NCBI GenBank assembly: GCA_964607915.1
Contig: CAZSMU010000060.1
Location: 1 to 21,588 of the forward strand
DNA from: JADJPL01 sp964607915
Lineage (GTDB): Bacteria > Bacteroidota > Bacteroidia > Chitinophagales > Saprospiraceae
Direction of reading: 5' to 3'
Length of the DNA: 21,588 bases
Of this stretch, positions 1-7,556 are shown piece after piece (positions within the stretch are counted from its first letter, which is position 1; every line of letters starts with the position of its first letter). The notes below the pieces were generated by a model. It was not told the origin of the DNA. It worked only from the letters and a program-made list of their open reading frames with translations, and did not search any database. The position numbers and the translations under genes are program-made.

Positions 1-566
1 CAAAAGATGAGCAGCCAGTTCCGGATGAGCTTTCGATGCTCCCCCTCCCCTTGTGCTGCAAATAATTTGCGCCGGTTTTGGTACAACAGCCCCCACAGCA
101 AAAAAGTATATAGGATGCCTTGTATAGCCTTCAGGCCTTCATTTGCCAGGGTAGAAAGGAATTTATTGGGGCGGAACCCCGCTAACTCGGTCCAGTTATC
201 GCCGATGATGATCCGGGCGACTTCCCTCTTCTCTTCCATACTCGTGAAAAACATGTACGGTAGAACCCCTGCCAATACAAAGGCCATCGGTATGAAATGG
301 ACGGCGTCTCTCCGCCCCAGTCGGTTGCTGTCCTTCAGCATCCCCCGAACATAAAAAAACGCCAGCGGCCCCACCAAATAGTAGAGGGTGGGAAACCCCA
401 CCCCAAAAACAGCCAGCAAATCCACGTTTTTCGAATACGCAATGATGAGCTGCAGGTATATGTAAAAAGAAGACAGGAATAAAAAACCCGACAGATACCG
501 GTTAATCCCTCTGTATCCATTGTATATCAGGATTAAAAGGGACAGAAACATCCCCGTATAGGTCAT
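1..566 (-). CDS. Membrane N-terminal part of an AraC-type transcriptional regulator (3' end outside window)
   Basis: Read on the minus strand, the region from the ATG at 566 to the window edge is one open frame of about 188 codons with no stop. The product begins MTYTGMFLSLLILIYNGYRG and shows several hydrophobic segments separated by short charged loops. It contains the signature GPLAFFYVRGML followed by DAVHFIP, which I know from the multi-helix membrane module placed before a C-terminal AraC helix-turn-helix in many Bacteroidota regulators. The DNA-binding part would lie outside the window, so the AraC assignment is inferred from the N-terminus alone. I chose ATG 566 because a perfect TAnnTTTG element lies about 45 bases upstream; the frame stays open further upstream to a TGA near 670. 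The gene is divergent from susC and could control it. The encoded sequence is less GC-rich than the neighbouring susC. Confidence 0.7.
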   Translation of the reverse strand, partial: MTYTGMFLSLLILIYNGYRGINRYLSGFLFLSSFYIYLQLIIAYSKNVDLLAVFGVGFPTLYYLVGPLAFFYVRGMLKDSNRLGRRDAVHFIPMAFVLAGVLPYMFFTSMEEKREVARIIIGDNWTELAGFRPNKFLSTLANEGLKAIQGILYTFLLWGLLYQNRRKLFAAQGEGEHRKLIRNWLLIF

Positions 567-600
567 ATATAGTACTGATGTATTCAAGACTGCTGTTAAT

Positions 601-614
601 TTTGCAGCTGCAAA
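601..614. promoter_or_regulatory. 14-bp perfect palindrome at the AraC-type gene promoter
   Basis: TTTGCAGCTGCAAA reads identically on both strands. It overlaps the end of the -7 element on the minus strand and covers the expected transcription start. This is where a repressor or autoregulator would bind. Binding is inference; the symmetry is seen directly. Confidence 0.4.
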
Positions 615-618
615 CTTA
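611..618 (-). promoter_or_regulatory. -7 promoter element of the AraC-type gene
   Basis: On the minus strand the bases read TAAGTTTG, a perfect match to the Bacteroidota -7 consensus TAnnTTTG. A start site expected near 604 would leave a leader of about 38 bases before ATG 566. A convincing -33 TTTG is not present; the T-rich stretch about 21 bases upstream is the nearest candidate. Confidence 0.5.
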
Positions 619-778
619 CAGTAAAAGATATCAGTATTTTTGAAAAACAGGGGGTCTGGTATCACTTTTCAGAATATCCGGAACGGCAGGCGACATACCG
701 GGAGTCTTGTATATAGTAGACAAAGCCCGTCCATATCAAAATTAACCTTCTCTTAACCCCTGGTTTATAAAAATACCC

Positions 779-786
779 AACCTTTG
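779..786 (+). promoter_or_regulatory. Possible -7 element of the susCD operon
   Basis: AACCTTTG differs from TAnnTTTG at one position. It would put the start of transcription near 793 and leave a leader of about 60 bases before ATG 854. No good -33 element was seen, so this is a weak call. Confidence 0.25.
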
Positions 787-853
787 ACCCCATTATTTTA
801 TCCCTGCGCACTTGAGGCAGCAGTTTTTTTTACCATATCAACCTTACCTTAAC

Positions 854-3800
854 ATGAACCGTATGCGACACCAACACAGGTACCACACAGCACTCCGGGG
901 AGTAGGACTCCTCCTGTGGGCGTTCCTGACCCTACCATCCAACGCCTACGCGCAGCGCATGCTGCGTGGCACAGTAGCCGATGCCGCCAAGGGCGAGCCC
1001 ATCATCGGCGCCAACATCCTCGTAAAAGGAACCGATAATGGAAGCGTGACCGACCTCGAGGGTAAGTTTTCTATCCAATTGCCCGACCAGGAAGCCGTGC
1101 TGGTCGTTTCCTACCTCGGCTACACCACCAAGGAAGTCTCCGTAGCACCGGGACTCACAGCCCTGGACATCGCCCTGGAAGAAGCCGCCCTGGGCCTGAC
1201 TGAAGTAACCGTCACGGCACTGGGCATCACTAAAGAAAAGGTAAAGATCACCACTGCCATCCAGAGCGTCGAGGGCGCACAGCTCATCAAGGCACGCGAA
1301 CCGAACAACGTCAACGGGTTGGTAGGTAAAATCGCCGGCCTTACCATCGGAGCCTCTCCCGAACTCCTGCGCCGCCCCAACGTACTCCTGCGCGGCAGCT
1401 CCGACCTGCTCTACGTCGTAGATGGCGTACCTATCAACTCCGATACCTGGAACATCAACCCCGATGATATCGAGACGTTCACCGTACTCAAAGGAGCTAC
1501 GGCGGCAGCGCTCTACGGCTTCCGGGGCCGCAACGGGGCCATCATCATCAGCACCAAGCGCGGCGCCGGGAAGACCAAAGGCTATTCGGTAGAGTACAAC
1601 TCTTCCACCATGCTTGAAAACGGCTTCAACGCCGTTCCCAAAGTACAGGACGAATATGGCCCCGGCGACCATGGCATCTACGAATTTGTGGACGGCAAAG
1701 GCGGGGGCAAAAACGACGGCGACTACGATGTCTGGGGACCCCGCCTCGACGGACGCCTCCTGCCGCAGTACGACAGCCCCATAGATCCCGTCACCGGCAA
1801 GCGCATCCCGACACCCTGGATTCCCCGCGGTAAAGACAACCTCACCCGCTTTCTGCGCCCCGGCGTACTGGCCAACAACAGCGTAGCCGTCTCCAGCAGN
1901 NNNNNNNNNNNNNNNNNNNNNNNNNNNNNNNNNNNNNNNNNNNNNNNNNNNNNNNNNNNNNNNNNNNNNNNNNNNNNNNNNNNNNNNNNNNNNNNNNNNA
2001 TATGGCAGGAAGGCAAAGAGGGCGTCCAGCAAATCTACGCCGAATACCAGCGCTACAACAACCCCTGGTTCATGGTCAAGGAATGGCTGCGCGGACACTA
2101 CAAAAATGATGTCTATGGCTACGCCAGCCTCAGCTATGAACTCACGCCCGACCTCAAACTGCTCGGCCGCTCCTCCGTCACCTCCTACGACCTGCTCCGC
2201 ACCGAAAAATTCCCCTACTCCGCCGGTTCCTATGGCCGCGATGAACGCAAAGGCGATTACCGCGAAGACCGTCGCTCGCTCTTCGAAAACAACACCGACA
2301 TCCTACTCACCTACGGCAAGCGCTTCGGGGAAATCCGCCTCGACGCCGTCGCCGGGGCCAACGTGCGCAGCTTCCAGTTCCGCAGCAACTACGGCACGAC
2401 CGACTACCTCATCACCCCAGGGGTCTATTCCTTCAGCAACTCCCTCAACCCCGTGCGCGCGTTCAGCTTCAACTCCCAAATGGGCGTGCTCAGTGGCTAT
2501 TATTCCACCGATATTGCCCTGGGGCGCTTCCTCAACCTCTCGCATACCGGCCGGGTGGATAAAATCTCCACGCTGCCGACCGGCAACCAGACGTTTTTCT
2601 ACCCTTCCTTCGGTGCCAACACCATCCTCAGCGATTACCTTCGCCTCGGACCGGTATCCTTCTTCAAGCTCCGCGGCGCTTACGCCAATGTGAAAGACGG
2701 CCTGACCTCCTCCACTATCGGCACCGCAGCCGGCGCCTTCGGCGGAAACCCCCTGGGCTATGGCGACAACTACCTCTCCTCTTATGACGGCCCCAACTAT
2801 GGCAACGCTACGGTCTATTCCACCCAGACCGGCTACAACGGGAACCCGGCAGCCTACTTCACCAATACCCTCGGCAACCCCAACCTGGAGCGCAACTCGC
2901 GCACCGAGTACGAAGCCGGCTTCGATCTGGGCCTTCTCGGCAATGCCGTCAATATAGAACTCACCTACTTCAACATCAAGGAAGGCCCGCGTACCTTTGC
3001 TCGCCCCATCTCCGAAACCACTGGCTTCACCGGACAGCTCGTGAACGGCATCACCACCCGCCGACAGGGCCTCGAAATCGTCCTTAAGGCCGATCCTTTC
3101 AAAAATGGCCGCAACCTGCGCTGGATGCCCGAAATCAACTTCTCGACCTTCCGCGAACGCTGGGAGTCGTTCTACAAAGACCAAAACGGCAATGCCCTCA
3201 CCGAACTCAACCCCTTCCAGAAAATCGGAGATCGCGTGGACGCCTACTACTCCTCCGGCTACCTCTTTACCCAGGATGGCCAAATCATCAACGATGCCGG
3301 CGGACGCCCCATCCGCGTCACTTCCGTCAACGGCAATGCCCGCAAATTACTCGGCCACCTGGATCCCGATTTCGTCTGGAGCTTCATCAACCGCTTCGCC
3401 TACAAGAACCTTACCCTGACCTTGCAGTGGGACGGACGCCAGGGCGGCGTCATCTCCAACTATATCCAGCGCCAGACCTTCCGCGGCGGACGCCACATCG
3501 CCACCGTTCAGGGCGCAATGGCCACCGCACGCCTCGAAGATACCAAAGGCAACCGCACCTGGGTCGGGGAAGGCGTGCAAATCGCCAACGGCGCCTCTAT
3601 CAAAACCGATATCTACGGCAACATCACCAACTACGGTGAACTGCAGTTCAAACCCAACGCTACCGCCACCTTCCTACAGGACTGGATCAGCCGCTACTAC
3701 CAAGACGACGAAAATAACCTGATGAGCCGCTCCTTCGCCAAGCTGCGCGAAGTGGTCGTCAGCTACAACGTCCCCCTGAAATCCGGCGCTTTCTTCCGCG

Positions 3801-3952
3801 AGATGACGATCTCCGCCGTCGCCCGCAACCTGCTCTACTTCGCCGAGTCCAAAGACGTAGATCTCGACCAGTACACTGGGCGCCAGGGCTCTTCCAGCTT
3901 CGAAACGCCTACGACCAAGCGCTATGGCGTGAACCTGAGCTTTAAATTCTAA
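854..3952 (+). CDS. SusC/RagA-family TonB-dependent outer-membrane transporter (interrupted by an assembly gap)
   Basis: This is the outer-membrane channel of a SusC/SusD nutrient-uptake complex, energised by TonB. After a basic N-terminus and a hydrophobic signal ending AYAQ (residues 1-34) comes a carboxypeptidase-regulatory-like beta-sandwich (GTVADAAKGEPIIGANILVKGT, ending near residue 110). The plug follows, with VNGLVGKIAGLTI, LLYVVDGVPI and ALYGFRGRNGAIIISTKRG, typical of SusC. The rest is a beta-barrel ending in YGVNLSFKF with a terminal aromatic residue. I chose ATG 854: the frame extends upstream only to a TTG at 812, whose extra residues sit before an otherwise normal signal peptide. 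A run of 100 N interrupts the barrel, and the frame resumes correctly as IWQEGKEGVQQIYAEY. susD begins 20 bases after the stop, so the two are surely one operon. The substrate cannot be read from the sequence. Confidence 0.95.
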   Translation: MNRMRHQHRYHTALRGVGLLLWAFLTLPSNAYAQRMLRGTVADAAKGEPIIGANILVKGTDNGSVTDLEGKFSIQLPDQEAVLVVSYLGYTTKEVSVAPGLTALDIALEEAALGLTEVTVTALGITKEKVKITTAIQSVEGAQLIKAREPNNVNGLVGKIAGLTIGASPELLRRPNVLLRGSSDLLYVVDGVPINSDTWNINPDDIETFTVLKGATAAALYGFRGRNGAIIISTKRGAGKTKGYSVEYNSSTMLENGFNAVPKVQDEYGPGDHGIYEFVDGKGGGKNDGDYDVWGPRLDGRLLPQYDSPIDPVTGKRIPTPWIPRGKDNLTRFLRPGVLANNSVAVSSXXXXXXXXXXXXXXXXXXXXXXXXXXXXXXXXXXIWQEGKEGVQQIYAEYQRYNNPWFMVKEWLRGHYKNDVYGYASLSYELTPDLKLLGRSSVTSYDLLRTEKFPYSAGSYGRDERKGDYREDRRSLFENNTDILLTYGKRFGEIRLDAVAGANVRSFQFRSNYGTTDYLITPGVYSFSNSLNPVRAFSFNSQMGVLSGYYSTDIALGRFLNLSHTGRVDKISTLPTGNQTFFYPSFGANTILSDYLRLGPVSFFKLRGAYANVKDGLTSSTIGTAAGAFGGNPLGYGDNYLSSYDGPNYGNATVYSTQTGYNGNPAAYFTNTLGNPNLERNSRTEYEAGFDLGLLGNAVNIELTYFNIKEGPRTFARPISETTGFTGQLVNGITTRRQGLEIVLKADPFKNGRNLRWMPEINFSTFRERWESFYKDQNGNALTELNPFQKIGDRVDAYYSSGYLFTQDGQIINDAGGRPIRVTSVNGNARKLLGHLDPDFVWSFINRFAYKNLTLTLQWDGRQGGVISNYIQRQTFRGGRHIATVQGAMATARLEDTKGNRTWVGEGVQIANGASIKTDIYGNITNYGELQFKPNATATFLQDWISRYYQDDENNLMSRSFAKLREVVVSYNVPLKSGAFFREMTISAVARNLLYFAESKDVDLDQYTGRQGSSSFETPTTKRYGVNLSFKF
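1900..1999. other. Assembly gap of 100 N inside susC
   Basis: Exactly 100 unresolved bases. The reading frame on both sides is the same if 100 is taken literally. The round number suggests a placeholder rather than a measured length. By comparison with the family, the stretch between NNSVAVSS and the YNNPWF region is usually longer than 34 residues, so some coding sequence is probably missing. Confidence 0.98.
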
Positions 3953-3972
3953 TTCGTTTAAACCTACTACTT

Positions 3973-5529
3973 ATGAAAATGCATAAAACGGCTTCTCTAC
4001 TGATAGCCTTCCTCATAATAGTCCTCCCGTCCTGCGATTATACCGACCTCGACGTGGACCCCAACCGCCCTACTTCGGCGCCGCCTTCCCTCATTCTGAA
4101 CGGCGTGTTGCTCAATATGCGCTCGAGCGCCTGGAACCCGACCATGCGCTGGAATCAGTACTACTGCATCAACTACAACTACTACGGTAACAACGAGTAC
4201 TGGTCAGGAGCCGCCGACCTCGATTATACACGCCTCAAGGATGTACTGAAAATGGAAGAAGAAGCCGCTCGCAGCGGTGCCCCGGCGGTCAATCCCTACA
4301 GCGCCCTGGGCAAGTTCCTGCGCGCGTTCTACTTCGTGAATATGTCGCTCAAAGTGGGCGATATCCCGCTGAGCGAAGCCCTCAACGGACTGGAAAACAC
4401 CACGCCGAAATACGCCACCCAGAAAGAAGTATTCGTACAGTCCCTCAAGTGGCTCGAAGAGGCAAATACTGACTTAGCCGCCCTGCTGCAAAAAGGCGGG
4501 CAGCGCGCCGACGGGGACTGGTACTTCGGTGGCGACCTCCTGAAGTGGCAGAAAACCGTCAATGCTTTCCGCCTCCGCGTGCTCCTGCACCTGAGCCGCA
4601 GGCAGAGCGATGCCGACCTGCAGGTCGCGCAGCAGTTTGCCGCTATCCTGGGCAATCCTGCCAAGTACCCGCTCATGGGCAGTATTGCCGACAACCTGCA
4701 GTTCCTCTCCAGGGCACCGCTGTACAAGTACCCGAAAAACCCGGATAACTACGGATTCGACGCGCTGCGCGAGAATACCTCCAAGTTGTATATTGACTTG
4801 CTCAAAGGCTTTAAAGACCCGCGCCTGTTCGTAGTGGCCGAGCCCGCAGAAGCAAAGCTCAAAGCAGGCGTGTCTCCCCTCTCCCCCGACGCGTTCCAGG
4901 GGGGCAGCTCCGGCGAAAGTCTCGACGATATGACCTTCAAGACCCAAAAAGGCGAGTATTCCCTCGTCAATCGCAAACGCTTCTACGCGACCTATGAGGG
5001 CGAACCCATCGTACAAATCGGATATCCGGAAATGTGCTTCAACATCGCGGAGGGCATCCACCGCGGGTGGGCCAGCGGCAATGCGGCAGACTGGTACCAA
5101 AAGGGCATACAGGCCTCCATGGAATTCTATGGCATCAAAACGGGCAACCTGACCGTCTCCTTTGCCAAAGCAGGTGCCGTACTGGGCGTGTTCGACACCT
5201 ACACGCTACCGGTGGACCTGGCTGCCTACTTAGCCCAGCCGAGCGTCAAGTATGCCGGCAATACAGCGGCCGGCCTTGAGCAAATCCTACAGCAAAAATA
5301 CCTGGCCCTGGCCCAAAGCTCCGACCTGGAAGCCTACTACAACTATCGCCGCACAGGCGTCCCGGCTTTCCTGACCGGCGTGGGCACGGGTAACGGAGGC
5401 CGCATCCCTCTGCGCTTCCAGTACCCCGCCAACGAAAGAACCACCAATACCGCCAACCTCAGCGAAGCGCTGCAACGGCAGTACGGCGGCAACGACGATG
5501 TATTTGGAAAAATGTGGATGGTACAATAA
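3973..5529 (+). CDS. SusD/RagB-family outer-membrane lipoprotein (SusD-like_2 type)
   Basis: This is the substrate-binding lid that sits on the SusC channel at the cell surface. The 518-residue product starts MKMHKTASLLIAFLIIVLPSC, a type II signal with lipobox LPSC (lipid-modified Cys21). The next stretch, YTDLDVDPNRPTSAPPSLIL, is typical of the SusD-like_2 group ('starch-binding associating with outer membrane'). Helical segments follow, such as ALGKFLRAFYFVNMSLKVGDIPLSEAL, and the C-terminus carries the usual LRFQYPANER and DDVFGKMWM signatures. Length and order fit the family. It begins 20 bases after susC, so the two are cotranscribed. No dedicated glycoside hydrolase follows on the same strand; the operon appears to end at the hairpin beyond 5529. 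The ligand is unknown. Confidence 0.95.
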   Translation: MKMHKTASLLIAFLIIVLPSCDYTDLDVDPNRPTSAPPSLILNGVLLNMRSSAWNPTMRWNQYYCINYNYYGNNEYWSGAADLDYTRLKDVLKMEEEAARSGAPAVNPYSALGKFLRAFYFVNMSLKVGDIPLSEALNGLENTTPKYATQKEVFVQSLKWLEEANTDLAALLQKGGQRADGDWYFGGDLLKWQKTVNAFRLRVLLHLSRRQSDADLQVAQQFAAILGNPAKYPLMGSIADNLQFLSRAPLYKYPKNPDNYGFDALRENTSKLYIDLLKGFKDPRLFVVAEPAEAKLKAGVSPLSPDAFQGGSSGESLDDMTFKTQKGEYSLVNRKRFYATYEGEPIVQIGYPEMCFNIAEGIHRGWASGNAADWYQKGIQASMEFYGIKTGNLTVSFAKAGAVLGVFDTYTLPVDLAAYLAQPSVKYAGNTAAGLEQILQQKYLALAQSSDLEAYYNYRRTGVPAFLTGVGTGNGGRIPLRFQYPANERTTNTANLSEALQRQYGGNDDVFGKMWMVQ

Positions 5530-5538
5530 ACTTATTGC

Positions 5539-5571
5539 GCTTGAGGCGGGCGCGGCGCGCCCGCCTCAAGC
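5539..5571. terminator. Strong hairpin between convergent genes, likely bidirectional terminator
   Basis: A perfect inverted repeat with 15-bp arms (GCTTGAGGCGGGCGC and its complement) and a three-base loop. It starts 10 bases after the susD stop. On the other strand it includes the last sense codon and TGA of the helix-hairpin-helix gene. There is no clean T-run on either side, so efficient intrinsic termination is likely but not certain. Confidence 0.7.
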
Positions 5572-6762
5572 CATATCCTCATCGCGCACGGGCCGCCCGG
5601 CGCGCAGGTTCTCCTGAAAAGCCTGCAGGGTCTCCCACTCTCCATGCTGAGCCATACTGGCCTGGGCCGGCCAGGTATCGGCATCGAAGAGGGCAAGGTG
5701 GGGGTCGCTCACCAATAGAATCGTCTCGATCTCGTCCGGATCGGCCTGGGCTATGGCCTCGAAAGTGTCCAGTCCTGCTTTTTTCAAAATTGCCTCTATG
5801 GCAGGGCCTATACCCTCAATGATTTTCAGGTCGTCGCCCACTTCTTCTTCGGCATCGGGCAGGAACAGGGACCGCGACGCCGATGTATCCGACCCCAACA
5901 GCCTTTTGGCCTGGCCTACCCAGTCGTCTTTGCGTATCCTGCCCGGGAAAAATTGTATTTTCTTCGTGATTTCTTCTATCTCTGCATCTTCCCAGGCGCT
6001 GATTTGCGCATAGGTGAACACCCCGGCCTCGTACAGTTTTTGCTGTAAAAAAGGACCTATGCCCTCGATAGCCGTCAGGTCGTCCTGATACGCCACACCC
6101 GCACGGGTTGCTCCTACAACGGGTTGGAAAGCCCGCAGGGAGAGTTCGGGCTCTTCCTCATCCGCAGCCGACGCATCGGCAAAGACCTCGCGCTGCCGGG
6201 CGTCCAGCGGTTCTACAGCAGGTATGGTACCTTTGCCCTCTTCCAGCAAGCGGAGGCGTTCCTCCAGGGCTGCGAGACGCTTTTCCGCGAAGCTGCCCTC
6301 CGGTGCGGGTACCGGGTTGGCCGGGGCAACTCCGAGCTGTGCGTTGCGCGTTTTCAACCCCAGAATCTGGTCGTTCAGGTCCTCGATAGTGGAAAGGTGC
6401 TGCCGGGTAGTGGCCAGGGATTTGTCGAGTTCCACCTGTACGCGACCCAGTTCCTCGTGCAGTTCGCGGTTGTCTTGTTGCAACAATTTGAGTTCCGCGT
6501 GGGATTCTTCGCGCTCGAACAGGCTGCGCTTCAGGTCAGCCCCTTTCAAAGCCAGTTCTTCCTCCAATTGCAGGCGATCTTTTTCCGAGGACTTCAAAGC
6601 GTCCTCCCGCCGGCGCAGCTCGTTCTCCAACTTTCGGATACCCGCGTTTTGCACCGCCCAGGCCAGGAAAAGTCCCAGGAGGAATGCCGTCAGGATGAAG
6701 CTCAGCAATACGATATTCTGCTCTTCTGTCGTACCGTTCAGGAATTGCAGCAAATATTCCAT
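5566..6762 (-). CDS. Membrane-anchored coiled-coil protein with two helix-hairpin-helix repeats
   Basis: The product has 398 residues. A single hydrophobic helix (about 16-37, NIVLLSFILTAFLLGLFLAW) is followed by a long heptad-rich coiled coil (about 41-140, many Glu/Leu/Lys) and a proline- and acid-rich linker. Two homologous C-terminal modules follow: DDLTAIEGIGPFLQQKLYEAG (about 227-289) and DDLKIIEGIGPAIEAILKKAG (about 310-388). Each begins with an IEGIGP helix-hairpin-helix and ends with a DxWxxQA motif (DDWVGQA, DTWPAQA). These resemble the COG3743/DUF4332-type HhH domains found in many Bacteroidota proteins. HhH domains often bind DNA without sequence preference, but the function here is not established. 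Topology is probably N-terminus anchored with a cytoplasmic body. It appears monocistronic and converges on susD. Confidence 0.8.
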   Translation of the reverse strand: MEYLLQFLNGTTEEQNIVLLSFILTAFLLGLFLAWAVQNAGIRKLENELRRREDALKSSEKDRLQLEEELALKGADLKRSLFEREESHAELKLLQQDNRELHEELGRVQVELDKSLATTRQHLSTIEDLNDQILGLKTRNAQLGVAPANPVPAPEGSFAEKRLAALEERLRLLEEGKGTIPAVEPLDARQREVFADASAADEEEPELSLRAFQPVVGATRAGVAYQDDLTAIEGIGPFLQQKLYEAGVFTYAQISAWEDAEIEEITKKIQFFPGRIRKDDWVGQAKRLLGSDTSASRSLFLPDAEEEVGDDLKIIEGIGPAIEAILKKAGLDTFEAIAQADPDEIETILLVSDPHLALFDADTWPAQASMAQHGEWETLQAFQENLRAGRPVRDEDMA

Positions 6763-6782
6763 GGTGATTGAGATTTATAATG

Positions 6783-6790
6783 CAACTTTA
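6783..6790 (-). promoter_or_regulatory. Possible -7 element of the HhH gene
   Basis: On the minus strand the bases read TAAAGTTG, one mismatch from TAnnTTTG, about 20 bases before the ATG at 6762. No -33 element is recognisable. The 266-base divergent gap (6763-7028) also holds TACTTTG at 6944-6950 on the plus strand, a one-base-short version of the element, which could serve msrB. I see nothing else there. Confidence 0.3.
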
Positions 6791-7028
6791 CTATCGCCCG
6801 GGACGGCCTTACCTTTTGCCCGGCGATGCTAACAGAATTGTTGCGAGGGGTTCTGCGAGGTCTTTTCTCCTCTTTCGCAACAAGCCTAATCCAAAAATAG
6901 ACCTTTTTTCCCGGATAGCCACCTGTTTTCACAGAAAGAGGCCTACTTTGCGCAAAAAAGTGGAAAAACGACATAGGCCGAGGCCTCAACCTTTTACGGC
7001 CGGCGCTGTTCTATCGAAGTTTCCTAAA

Positions 7029-7556
7029 ATGTATTCTGCTATGCGCCAACCGCTCTTCCTCGCCCTCCTCCTCGCCCACGGCCTGTACGCCTGTGGACAA
7101 AGCAGCCCTACCGGCAACCAGGAAAGTGCCCGTACCTACGAAATTGTCAAGCCCGATGCCGACTGGGCCAAAGCACTCACCACCGAACAATACCGGATAC
7201 TAAGGGAAAAAGGCACCGAAATGCCGTTCACCGGAAAATACTACCTCCACAAGGAAAAGGGAACCTACTCCTGCGCCGGCTGTGGGAACGAGCTCTTCAC
7301 CCATTCGATGAAGTTCGAATCCAATTGCGGCTGGCCCAGCTTCGACCGGGAAATTGCCGGAGGGAAAATCATACAGCAGACCGACCGCTCCCACGGCATG
7401 GTGCGCACGGAAATCCTCTGTGCCAAATGCGGAGGCCACCTGGGGCATATCTTCGACGACGGCCCTACCAGCACGGGCATGCGCTATTGTGTGAACTCCC
7501 TCTCCCTGAATTTCACCCCTCTGCCAAAAGAGAAGAAGGCCGAAAAGGAAAACTAG
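7029..7556 (+). CDS. msrB: Peptide-methionine (R)-S-oxide reductase MsrB, exported lipoprotein
   Basis: MsrB reduces methionine-R-sulfoxide in oxidised proteins. The 175-residue product has a short signal with lipobox LYAC (Cys22), so it should be an envelope lipoprotein rather than a cytosolic enzyme. The zinc ligands are two CxxC pairs, C82/C85 (YSCAGCG) and C131/C134 (LCAKCGGH). The resolving cysteine is in CGWPSF (C100), and the catalytic cysteine is C154 in RYCVNS. The conserved GGHLGHIFDDGP is present, so the active site looks complete. I chose ATG 7029; ATG 7041, four codons later, is equally possible. The open frame extends back to 6768, but the extra residues are basic, unlike the family, and would bury the signal peptide. 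The C-terminus ends in a lysine-rich tail. The stop overlaps that of the convergent family 9 hydrolase. Confidence 0.93.
   Translation: MYSAMRQPLFLALLLAHGLYACGQSSPTGNQESARTYEIVKPDADWAKALTTEQYRILREKGTEMPFTGKYYLHKEKGTYSCAGCGNELFTHSMKFESNCGWPSFDREIAGGKIIQQTDRSHGMVRTEILCAKCGGHLGHIFDDGPTSTGMRYCVNSLSLNFTPLPKEKKAEKEN

Noticed and set aside
335..520. A 61-codon minus-strand frame near the left edge
   Set aside because: It overlaps, in another frame, the longer open frame carrying GPLAFFYVRGML, which matches a known membrane module.
812..853. TTG start for susC
   Set aside because: The ATG at 854 directly precedes a normal signal peptide, and the extra 14 residues add nothing recognisable.
932..2098. 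A 388-codon minus-strand frame opposite susC
   Set aside because: It runs across the N gap and has no recognisable motif; susC on the other strand is certain.
6768..7028. N-terminal extension of MsrB by 87 residues
   Set aside because: The extension is basic, lacks family similarity and would bury the lipoprotein signal that begins at 7029/7041.
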